Positions 28,578 to 35,769 of a stretch of DNA of 52,002 nt are shown here, piece by piece. A program made the translations under genes and the position numbers. Where the stretch lies: positions 1-52,002 of the forward strand of contig JALXAM010000049.1 of assembly GCA_026992075.1 (NCBI GenBank), read 5' to 3'. The notes under the pieces are model-generated. The model saw nothing but the letters and a program-made list of their open reading frames with translations, had not been told where the DNA came from and ran no database searches. The stretch comes from Sedimenticola sp. (GTDB taxonomy: Bacteria; Pseudomonadota; Gammaproteobacteria; Chromatiales; Chromatiaceae). How positions within the stretch are numbered: position 1 is the first letter of the stretch; every line of letters starts with the position of its first letter.

Positions 28578-30261
28578 CCCCGTGCCCGGGCTTGGTCCAG
28601 TCCAGCCGCCGGTGCAGCGCCAGGGTGGGCGGTGTGCGCGCCTTGGGCACCTTGTGCACGAAATGGTGGCGCGCCACGTGGTAGCTGGGATCGAAGCCGT
28701 AGAAGTTGAGCCGCATCCGCTCCAGCTCCTGCGTCCGGTAGCTGGCCAGGGGGCGTTTCGCCTCGTCCCGTTCGCGCTCCCGGCGCTTGGCCTCCAGCAG
28801 CGACGCCAGCTCCGGGGAGGCGGCCAGGCGGGCCGCCCGCTCCCGCACCCCGGCCAGGAAATCGGGCGCCTCGACCCGCTCGTCCACCAGCCCGCACGCC
28901 TGCGCCTCTTCCACCCCCATGGGAAGCCGGGCCTCCATGATGCGCCTGGCCTGCGCCTCGCCGGCGTGGCGCGGCAGCAGGTAGGTCCAGTACTCGGAGC
29001 CGTAGAGGTTGCCCATGTCCTTGTAGTGGGGATTGAGGATCACCCCGGGGCGCGCCCAGACCCGGTCGGCGGCGCGGGCCAGAAACACCCCGCCCGCTCC
29101 GGCGTTCCCCTGCAGGGCTGCGATGGTGATGCGGTCGGTGGTGGTGAGGATCGCTTCGGCCAGGTCGTCCACGGCGTTGATGTTGCGCCAGGACTCGTCC
29201 GCCGGGCTGGGCGCCGCCTCGATGCGGTTGAGATCCATGCCGTTGGACCAGAAGTCGGGACCGCCCAGCAGCACCAGCACCCGGGTGGGGCGGCGGCAGG
29301 CCTCCCGGTAGGCCGCCAGCAGCGCTTGGCAGGCTTCGGTTCCCATGGCCCCGTTGTAGAAGGCGAAATGCAGATAGCCCACGCCGTCCGCCTCCTGGTA
29401 GCGGATGCGCCGGGGCGCCCCCTCCAGCTCCGGCAGGGACAGCGCCGCCTCGCCCAGCACCTGCACCGTCGGCAGCTTGAAGGGATTGGCCCCCAGGGGG
29501 TCGCGCAGGTGGCCGATCCAGACCGCCCCATCCCGGGTGGCCCGGCAGAGAAATTCGCCACTGCGGCCCAGCAGCGCGCCGGGCGGCCCCGACAACCCCG
29601 GCGCCGGATGGGCGTCGTAGAGATACAGCTCGCGCCCGGCCAGCCGGTCCCGCACCCCCGGGAAGCCGTCCGCGCTGCGGATCTTGCGCAGCACGGTGGC
29701 GGTGTCGTCCTGTTGCCAGTGGATGGCCCTTTCCTCCTGCCGTAGCAGGGGACGCTCCCGTACCACCAGGCCAGGCCAGCGACCCTGCGGCACCGGCCGC
29801 TGATCCCCCGCCTCCCACTTCTCCACCGCCTCCAGCACCGCGGCGACCGCCGCTTCGGTCACCTCGTGACGGTAGAGGGAGGACTTAGTGACTTCGCGCA
29901 TCTGGAAACTGCGGCTGGCCCAGATGGGGCCGCCATCCAGCACCTGGTTGGCCTGGAGTACGGTGACCCCCCACTCCTTTCGCCCCTCGAGAATGGCCCG
30001 ATCCAGCGCGGAGGGGCCGCGATCCCCGGGCGGACCGGGATGCACCACCAGGCAGCAGTGGTTGCGCCACACCGACTCGGGAATGGCACGTTTCAGGAAG
30101 GGGGCCAGCACCAGGTGGGGCTGGAACAGCTCCACCGCCTCGCAGGTGAGGGCGTCGTTGACATCGAACTCCACCGACAGCTGGTGGCCGCGCCGCCGCA
30201 GCTCCACGAACAGCCGCTGGCTCAGACTGTTGAAGGCGTGCACCAGCAGCAGGATGCGCAT
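28555..30261 (-). CDS. hypX: Hydrogenase maturation factor HypX (CO-ligand synthesis)
   Basis: A 568-residue two-domain protein. The N-terminal half is like formyltransferases (MRILLLVHAFNSLSQRLF, then VVHPGPPGDRGPSALD near residue 78, which holds the formyl-transfer site). The C-terminal half is an enoyl-CoA hydratase-like domain (LLGGPDFWSNGMDLNRIE, GNAGAGGVFLARAADRVWAR). HypX is known to take the formyl group of 10-formyl-THF and release CO for the Fe(CN)2CO centre in aerobes. Its presence implies hydrogenase made in oxygen. A much longer frame runs upstream through hypE, but the real start overlaps the hypE stop (ATGA). Confidence 0.93.
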   Translation of the reverse strand: MRILLLVHAFNSLSQRLFVELRRRGHQLSVEFDVNDALTCEAVELFQPHLVLAPFLKRAIPESVWRNHCCLVVHPGPPGDRGPSALDRAILEGRKEWGVTVLQANQVLDGGPIWASRSFQMREVTKSSLYRHEVTEAAVAAVLEAVEKWEAGDQRPVPQGRWPGLVVRERPLLRQEERAIHWQQDDTATVLRKIRSADGFPGVRDRLAGRELYLYDAHPAPGLSGPPGALLGRSGEFLCRATRDGAVWIGHLRDPLGANPFKLPTVQVLGEAALSLPELEGAPRRIRYQEADGVGYLHFAFYNGAMGTEACQALLAAYREACRRPTRVLVLLGGPDFWSNGMDLNRIEAAPSPADESWRNINAVDDLAEAILTTTDRITIAALQGNAGAGGVFLARAADRVWARPGVILNPHYKDMGNLYGSEYWTYLLPRHAGEAQARRIMEARLPMGVEEAQACGLVDERVEAPDFLAGVRERAARLAASPELASLLEAKRRERERDEAKRPLASYRTQELERMRLNFYGFDPSYHVARHHFVHKVPKARTPPTLALHRRLDWTKPGHGDEERRHG

Positions 30262-31289
30262 CAGCAGATCCGCGGCAGCTGCTCGCCGGCCAGCCAGTCC
30301 ACCACCCGGCTGCCGCCGAAGCGGGTCTCCATCTGCACCAGGCAGCTCTCGTCCGCCACCACCTCGCCGATGCGGGCCGCCCGAGCCCCCAGGGGATGGC
30401 GGCGCATCGCTTCCAGCAGGGACTCTGCATCCTCCGGCGCGCAGATGCAGACCAGCCTGCCCTCGTTGGCCACGTGCAGGGGATCCAGCCCCAGCAGCTC
30501 GCAGGCGGCGGCCACGCCCGCTTCCACCGGGATGCTCTCCTCCCGCAGCCGCATCCCCACCCGCGACTGCCGCGCCAGTTCGTTGAGGGTGGCCGCCAGC
30601 CCGCCCCGGGTGGGGTCGCGCAGGCAGTGGATCCCCGGCGCCGCCGCCACCATCTCCGCCACCAGGCCGTGGAGCGCGGCGGAGTCGGACTGGATGGCGG
30701 TCTCGAAGCCGAGATGCTCCCGGCTGGCGAGGATGGCCACGCCGTGGTTGCCGATGGGGCCGCTGAGCAGGATGGCGTCGCCGGGTCGGGCCCGGTCGCC
30801 GGAGATCTCCACCCCTTCCGGCACCACGCCGACGCCGGTGGTGGTGATGAAGACCCCGTCGGCCTTGCCCCGCTCCACCACCTTGGTGTCGCCGGTGACC
30901 ACCGCCACCCCCGCTTCCCGGCAGGCGCGCGCCATGCTGGCCACGATGCGCTCCAGGGACTCCAGGGGAAAGCCCTCCTCCAGCACGAAGGCGGCGCTGA
31001 GCCAGAGGGGGCGGGCGCCGGCCATGGCCAGGTCGTTGATGGTGCCGTGCACCGAGAGGGAACCGATGTCGCCGCCGGGAAAGAAGAGCGGCGACACCAC
31101 GTGGCCGTCGGTGCTCATCACCATGCGCCCCGCCTCCACCGGAAACTGCGCCTGGTCGTTTCCCTGGCGCAGCAGGGGGTTGTCCAGGTGGCGCAGGAAA
31201 AGCGCCTCCACCAGGCGCGACATGGCGCGGCCGCCGCTGCCGTGCACCATCTCCACCCGGCCGCTGGCGAGCAGGGGATCGCGGCTCAT
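30261..31289 (-). CDS. hypE: Hydrogenase maturation factor HypE
   Basis: A 342-residue PurM-like ATPase that dehydrates the thiocarboxamide on its C-terminal cysteine to thiocyanate. The C-terminus ends PRIC, with the modified cysteine as the last residue. ATP-site signatures are STDGHVVSPLFFPGGDIG and TGDTKVVERGKADGVFI. GLRDPTRGGL-type residues appear as CLRDPTRGGLAATLNE near residue 225. The start MSRDPLLASGRVEMVHGSGG overlaps the hypD stop by four bases; a longer frame exists but lacks family sequence. Confidence 0.97.
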   Translation of the reverse strand: MSRDPLLASGRVEMVHGSGGRAMSRLVEALFLRHLDNPLLRQGNDQAQFPVEAGRMVMSTDGHVVSPLFFPGGDIGSLSVHGTINDLAMAGARPLWLSAAFVLEEGFPLESLERIVASMARACREAGVAVVTGDTKVVERGKADGVFITTTGVGVVPEGVEISGDRARPGDAILLSGPIGNHGVAILASREHLGFETAIQSDSAALHGLVAEMVAAAPGIHCLRDPTRGGLAATLNELARQSRVGMRLREESIPVEAGVAAACELLGLDPLHVANEGRLVCICAPEDAESLLEAMRRHPLGARAARIGEVVADESCLVQMETRFGGSRVVDWLAGEQLPRIC

Positions 31290-32425
31290 GCCGCGCTCTC
31301 CCGCGCCTGCCGGAAGCGACCGTAGGTCCAGTAGGCGGCGCAGGCGCCCTCGGAGGAAACCATGCAGGAGCCCTTGGGATCGTCCGGGGTGCAGGCGGTG
31401 CCGAAGAGGCGGCAGTCGGTGGGCTTGCGTGTGCCGCGCAGGATGGCGGGACAGAGACAGCCGCGCACCTCGCGGGAGGGATGATCCGACAGGGGGAAGC
31501 GGCGCTCGGCGTCCAGCTCGGCATGATCGCCCTTGATGCGCAGGGCGCTGTAGGGCACCTCCCCCAGCCCCCGCCACTCGAAGCTGCGGCGCAGCTCGAA
31601 GAACTCCGCCACCAGCGCCTTGGCCCGGGCGTTGCCCTCGCGGCTCACCACCCGGGTGTACTGGTTCTCCACCCGGGCCTGCCGGCGGTTCACCTGGCGG
31701 ATCAGCATGCGCACCGACTGCATCACGTCCAGGGGCTCGAAGCCGGCGATGACCACCGGCTTCTGGTACTCCTCGGCGAAATATTCATAGGGGCGGCTGC
31801 CGATGATGGCGCTCACGTGGGAGGGGCCGAGAAAGCCGTCGATCACCACCGGCTCCATCTCCCGCAGCTCCGGCGCGTCGAGAATGCGCTGGATGGCCGA
31901 GGGTGTGAGCACGTGGTTGCAGAAGACGCTGAAGTTCTCCAGCCCCTCCGCCTCGGCCTGTTGCAGGGCCACCGCCGTGGGCGGAGTGGTGGTCTCGAAA
32001 CCGATGGCGAAGAAGACCACCTGCCGCTGGGGATTGTCGCGGGCCACCTGCAGGGCATCGCGGCTGGACCAGACCATGCGCACGTCGCCGCCGGCCGCCT
32101 TCACCTGCAGCAGGCTGCGGCGACCGCCGCCGGGGACCCGCATGGCGTCGCCGTAGCTGCAGAGGATCACGTCGTGCCGCTCCACCAGCTCGATGGCGGC
32201 ATCGATGCGGCCGGTGGGCAGCACACAGACCGGGCAACCCGGACCATGCACGAAGCGGACGTTGTCCGGCAGCAGCGCCTGCACCCCGTAGCGGAAGATG
32301 GCATGGGTGTGGCCGCCGCAGAACTCCATGAAGCGGTATTCCCGCTCCGGGTCCGCCTCCCGCGCGATGGCCCCGGCCAGTTTGCGGGCCGTGCTGCCGT
32401 CGCGGAACTCCTCGATGTACTTCAT
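31286..32425 (-). CDS. hypD: Hydrogenase maturation factor HypD
   Basis: A 379-residue 4Fe-4S protein that assembles the Fe(CN)2CO unit with HypC. The conserved motifs are FMEFCGGHTHAIFRYG (about residue 33), VHGPGCPVCVLPTGRID (about 60) and GFETTTPPTAVAL. The C-terminal cluster cysteines lie in RGCLCPAILRGTRKPTDC and GSCMVSSEGACAAYW. It lies 40 bases after hypC and overlaps hypE by four. Confidence 0.97.
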   Translation of the reverse strand: MKYIEEFRDGSTARKLAGAIAREADPEREYRFMEFCGGHTHAIFRYGVQALLPDNVRFVHGPGCPVCVLPTGRIDAAIELVERHDVILCSYGDAMRVPGGGRRSLLQVKAAGGDVRMVWSSRDALQVARDNPQRQVVFFAIGFETTTPPTAVALQQAEAEGLENFSVFCNHVLTPSAIQRILDAPELREMEPVVIDGFLGPSHVSAIIGSRPYEYFAEEYQKPVVIAGFEPLDVMQSVRMLIRQVNRRQARVENQYTRVVSREGNARAKALVAEFFELRRSFEWRGLGEVPYSALRIKGDHAELDAERRFPLSDHPSREVRGCLCPAILRGTRKPTDCRLFGTACTPDDPKGSCMVSSEGACAAYWTYGRFRQARESAA

Positions 32426-32465
32426 CGCGCCTTACCCGGCCATGGACTGCAATCGCCGAAGCTTG

Positions 32466-32690
32466 TCATCCGGACGGCTCCAGCCCCGCTTCCGCCAACA
32501 GCGCCAGGGTGCGTTCCGCCTCCTCCGGGCTCACCCGGGCCAGGGCGTACCCCACGTGCACCAGCACGTAGTCCTCCACTTGCACCCCCTCCACCAGCGC
32601 CAGGGAGATCTCCTTGCGCACCCCGCCCAGCTCCACCGTGGCTAGTTCACCGTCGATGGCGATCACCCGGGCGGGCAGGGCCAGGCACAT
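32466..32690 (-). CDS. hypC: Hydrogenase maturation chaperone HypC
   Basis: A 74-residue chaperone that carries the iron fragment from HypD to the hydrogenase large subunit. The N-terminal MCLALPARVI has the essential Cys2. The rest is a small OB-like barrel (IDGELATVELGGVRKEISLAL, DYVLVHVGYALARV). Only three bases separate it from hypB. Confidence 0.96.
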   Translation of the reverse strand: MCLALPARVIAIDGELATVELGGVRKEISLALVEGVQVEDYVLVHVGYALARVSPEEAERTLALLAEAGLEPSG

Positions 32691-32693
32691 GGC

Positions 32694-33506
32694 TCAGGCC
32701 CCGATGCGGCAGAGCTCGTGGGCAGCCAGCAGCCAGCGCCGCCAGGCCTCCATCCCCTCGCCGGTGGTGGCCGAGAGCTGCAGCACCCGGATGCGCGGGT
32801 TGACCCTGCGGGCATATTCGATGCACCGCTCCACATCGAAATTCAGATAGGGCAGCAGGTCGATCTTGTTCAACAGCATGAGATCGGCGGCATGGAACAT
32901 GTCGGGATACTTCAGCGGCTTGTCCTCCCCCTCGGTGACCGATAGGATCACCACCTTGTGCGCCTCCCCCAGATCGAAGGCGGCGGGGCAGACCAGGTTG
33001 CCCACGTTCTCGATGAAGAGCAGGCTGTCGCGCTCCGGCTGCAGGCTCTCCAGGGCGTGGCCCACCATGTGGGCGTCCAGGTGGCACCCCTTGCCGGTGT
33101 TCACCTGGATCGCCCGGGCGCCGGTTTCACGAATGCGTTCGGCGTCCTGGCTGGTCTGCTGGTCCCCCTCGATCACCGCCACTGGCGGGCCTTCTTCCAG
33201 CTCGGCGATGGTGCGGGTGAGCAAAGTGGTCTTGCCGGAACCGGGGCTGGAGACCAGGTTGAGGGCCAGGATGCCCCGTTCCGCCAGCCAGCGCCGGTTG
33301 GCGGCGGCGTACTGGTCGTTCTTGGCGAGAATGTCCTGCTCCACCTGCACCATGCGCGCCTGGCTCATGCCGGGGGCATGGGCGCGGGCCGGTCCCTGGC
33401 CGTAGTGGTGCACCGCGGGGATCTCCTCCCCGTGGTGGGGATGGTGGTGCCCATGTCCCTCCTCCAGCCGCACCTCCCCTTCTCCGCAACCGCAAACGGT
33501 ACACAT
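32694..33506 (-). CDS. hypB: Hydrogenase nickel incorporation GTPase HypB
   Basis: A 270-residue GTPase that delivers nickel with HypA. The N-terminal [12 protein letters not shown] is the high-affinity nickel site, followed by a short histidine stretch ([12 protein letters not shown]) for nickel storage or buffering. The GTPase domain has P-loop [14 protein letters not shown] (about 98-111), the metal site [15 protein letters not shown] and [15 protein letters not shown]. Either of two neighbouring ATGs (33509 or 33506) may be used; MCTVCGCG is the family start, and both overlap the hypA stop. Confidence 0.96.
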   Translation of the reverse strand: MCTVCGCGEGEVRLEEGHGHHHPHHGEEIPAVHHYGQGPARAHAPGMSQARMVQVEQDILAKNDQYAAANRRWLAERGILALNLVSSPGSGKTTLLTRTIAELEEGPPVAVIEGDQQTSQDAERIRETGARAIQVNTGKGCHLDAHMVGHALESLQPERDSLLFIENVGNLVCPAAFDLGEAHKVVILSVTEGEDKPLKYPDMFHAADLMLLNKIDLLPYLNFDVERCIEYARRVNPRIRVLQLSATTGEGMEAWRRWLLAAHELCRIGA

Positions 33507-33847
33507 CATTCCACCTCCAGTTCCTTCACCCGCATCTGTTCCCCGCCGGTGACCTGCAGCCGGTAGCCGCCGCAGGCGGGACAGGGATCGAAACGCTGCT
33601 GCACCTCCACCGTGCGCCCGCAGTCCAGACACCAGCCTTCCCCCGGAATCTCCAGGATCTCCAGGCGGGCGCCCTCGGCCAGGGTGCCGCGCACCACCAC
33701 GTCGAAGCAGAAGCGCATCGCCTCCACCTCCACTCCGGAGAGCCGCCCGATCTCCAGCCAGACCGTCTTCACCCGCTGGAAGCCCTGCCGGCGCGCCTCC
33801 TCCTCGAGGATCTGCACCACCCCTTCACAGAGCGACATCTCGTGCAT
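33506..33847 (-). CDS. hypA: Hydrogenase nickel incorporation protein HypA
   Basis: A 113-residue nickel metallochaperone. [11 protein letters not shown] supplies the N-terminal nickel site (Met1, His2, Glu3). The zinc site is formed by [20 protein letters not shown] (two CxxC). Its start lies four bases from the boundary of MITE-like copy B, so the native leader and ribosome-binding site may have been displaced by the insertion; the element now supplies the sequence upstream of the ATG. Confidence 0.96.
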   Translation of the reverse strand: MHEMSLCEGVVQILEEEARRQGFQRVKTVWLEIGRLSGVEVEAMRFCFDVVVRGTLAEGARLEILEIPGEGWCLDCGRTVEVQQRFDPCPACGGYRLQVTGGEQMRVKELEVE

Positions 33848-33850
33848 CAG

Positions 33851-34002
33851 GGAACCTCTGATCTAATCCTGGACGAAGCAGGTTGTTCCCCTCCGGTTCG
33901 AGTACAAGGCGAAGTTCGCAGCCAATAGCAAGTATTGGCAAGAACTTCAACGCAGTAATCGGGCCGGAGGGGGACAAGATGCGAGTCCATGTAAGAGGTT
34001 CC
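33851..34002 (+). repeat. MITE-like element, copy B
   Basis: A 152-base element between hupK-like and hypA genes. Its ends are GGAACCTCT (33851-33859) and AGAGGTTCC (33994-34002), perfect nine-base inverted termini. The interior closely matches copy A (CGAGTACAAGGCGAAGTTCG, TCAACGCAGTAATCGGGCCG) in the same plus orientation. No clear target duplication is visible. The adjacent TTA at 34003-34005 is the TAA stop of the upstream gene, so the insertion falls exactly at the gene end and runs antisense through the operon transcript. Confidence 0.85.
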
Positions 34003-35127
34003 TTAGCCTACCTCGAGATCATAACGCACACAGGGATCCACGGCATCGATCACCAGCTCTGCCTGGCGGCGGATCTCATCCGGCGCGCCCCGCAGGCCGG
34101 AGAGCGCCTGCGCCGCCACCCCCCGTGGATGGAAGTTCCACTCGGTGGGTGCCAGGATGGCCCAGTGCGTCACCCGGTTCCCCTGCAGCTTCACCGCGTG
34201 ATGAAGCCGGCCCCGCGCCGCCTCCACCCGCCCCAGGCCCGGGGCCGGACGCGCCATTTCGCAAGAAGCGGCTTCGGGGCGGGTCAGCAGCTGCGCCAGC
34301 TCCACCAGCCGGGCCACCAGGCGCAGTCCCAGCCCCCGCCCCCAGGCGGCCTCCAGCGCCGACAGCAGGGGATGGCGGGTGCGCGCCAGGCTCCCGGTCT
34401 CCCGGCACCGTCCCTCCCAGACAGGGCGGGCGAGAAACCCAGGATCCTCCATGCTTTCCTTCAGCCCACTTCCAGGCAACGGCGGCAATGGCGCCGTCTC
34501 CGCCCGCCCCACCCCCTGCCACTGCTGCTGGAGCAGCAGGCGCAGCAGGCGTGCCGGCAGGGTGTCGCTGGCTTCGATCCAGGCCAGCAGCGCCGCCTCG
34601 CTGTTCCGTTCCAGCCAGGATTCCGGGGGTTCCCCCAGCACCACCTCACGCACCAGGCTGTTCAATCCAGTGGCAATTTCGCCCTCCCCATCCCAGAGAG
34701 ATTCCAGGCGGGCTCCAAGCTGCAGGGCCTCCCTCGCCGGCAGCCGGGCAATGGCCTGCCGTTGCAGCCGGTGCACCTCCCCGGCGAGCCCGGTGGCGGG
34801 CTTCTCCCCCAGAAAAACGGGCCAGCGCAGAAAGACGTGCCAGAGATGTTCGCGCAGAGTCTCCAGCCGCACCAGTACCTCCCGCAGCCTTTCGGTGGCC
34901 GGCTCCAGCGGGAGGCCCAGGGCTCCTTCCACCGCCCGCACCCCGGCCACCGCCTGGGCGGTGCCACAGACCGAGAAAAGCAGCGGCAGCGCCAGCAGCG
35001 CCTCTTCCGCCATCTTGCCGTGAAAGGCGCGGCTCGCCTGGAGCTGACGGGAGGAGTGGATCTGGACGCCGCGCACCACTGCCCCGTCGGTTTCGAGGCG
35101 GATCCGCAGGCGGCCTTCGAATTCCAT
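34003..35127 (-). CDS. hupK: HupK/HoxV-like hydrogenase large-subunit paralog (assembly scaffold)
   Basis: A 374-residue protein with remote likeness to [NiFe] hydrogenase large subunits. LFSVCGTAQAVAGVRA near residue 54 resembles the first metal-binding motif, and VDPCVRYDLEVG at the extreme C-terminus (Cys366) resembles the DPCxxC motif, but in each the second cysteine is missing. This pattern fits HupK/HoxV, thought to be a scaffold on which the Fe(CN)2CO unit is held during maturation under oxygen. The reading frame ends directly at MITE-like copy B. It sits between a regulator gene (18 bases upstream) and hypA, supporting the assignment. Confidence 0.75.
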   Translation of the reverse strand: MEFEGRLRIRLETDGAVVRGVQIHSSRQLQASRAFHGKMAEEALLALPLLFSVCGTAQAVAGVRAVEGALGLPLEPATERLREVLVRLETLREHLWHVFLRWPVFLGEKPATGLAGEVHRLQRQAIARLPAREALQLGARLESLWDGEGEIATGLNSLVREVVLGEPPESWLERNSEAALLAWIEASDTLPARLLRLLLQQQWQGVGRAETAPLPPLPGSGLKESMEDPGFLARPVWEGRCRETGSLARTRHPLLSALEAAWGRGLGLRLVARLVELAQLLTRPEAASCEMARPAPGLGRVEAARGRLHHAVKLQGNRVTHWAILAPTEWNFHPRGVAAQALSGLRGAPDEIRRQAELVIDAVDPCVRYDLEVG

Positions 35128-35145
35128 GGAAAAGGGGCGGTCCCG

Positions 35146-35769
35146 CTACTCCTGTACCAGCATGGACATGCGCACCAGCTCCGCCAGGGAACCGGCCTGC
35201 ATCTTGTCCATCACCTTGGCACGGTGGGCCTCCACCGTCTTGGCGGAGACCCCCAGGGCGGAGGCGATCTCCTTGTTGGACTTGCCGGCGGTGACCATCT
35301 CCATCACCTCGTGCTCGCGCGGCGTGAGGGTGGCCATGCGCGCCGCCAGCTCAGCCCGAAGCGCCTGCTTTGCACGCTGCTTCTCGTTCACCGCCAGGGC
35401 GTTGCGGATGGCGTCCAATAACAGCTCGTCGTTGAAGGGTTTCTCGATGAAGTCGATGGCCCCCTCCTTCATCGCCCGCACCGACATGGGCACGTCACCG
35501 TGGCCGGTGATGATGATCACCGGGATGTTGATCTCGTTGCGGCGCAGATACTCCTGCAGCTCCAGCCCGCTCATGCCGGGCATGCGCACGTCCAGCAGCA
35601 GACAGCCGGAACGGCCGGGATAGTAACTATCGAGGAAGGATTCCGCGGATTCGTGGCACTCCACCGGCAGCCCCACCGACTCGATGAGCCAGCGCAGAGA
35701 GTTGCGCATGGCCTCGTCATCGTCCACCACGAAGACGGTGGGCGGCGGTGCGCTGTCGCTCTGGTTCAT
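35146..35769 (-). CDS. FixJ-family two-component response regulator
   Basis: A 207-residue regulator. The receiver domain (residues 8-125) has acidic residues VVDDDEA, phosphorylation site Asp60 in GCLLLDVRMPGM, and ITGHGDVPMSVRAMKEGAIDFIEKPF. The LuxR-type DNA-binding domain (about 145-200) has LTPREHEVMEMVTAGKSNKEIASALGVSAKTVEAHRAKVMDK. It overlaps the sensor gene by four bases and precedes hupK by 18. It likely controls this hydrogenase-maturation operon or its hydrogenase, in place of the NtrC-type HoxA known elsewhere; that role is inferred from position. Confidence 0.9.
   Translation of the reverse strand: MNQSDSAPPPTVFVVDDDEAMRNSLRWLIESVGLPVECHESAESFLDSYYPGRSGCLLLDVRMPGMSGLELQEYLRRNEINIPVIIITGHGDVPMSVRAMKEGAIDFIEKPFNDELLLDAIRNALAVNEKQRAKQALRAELAARMATLTPREHEVMEMVTAGKSNKEIASALGVSAKTVEAHRAKVMDKMQAGSLAELVRMSMLVQE

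Noticed and set aside
28555-31524. A 989-codon frame covering both hypX and much of hypE
   Set aside because: Only the last 568 codons match HypX; the earlier part is out of frame with hypE and reads as Gly/Arg/Pro noise. The true start overlaps the hypE stop.
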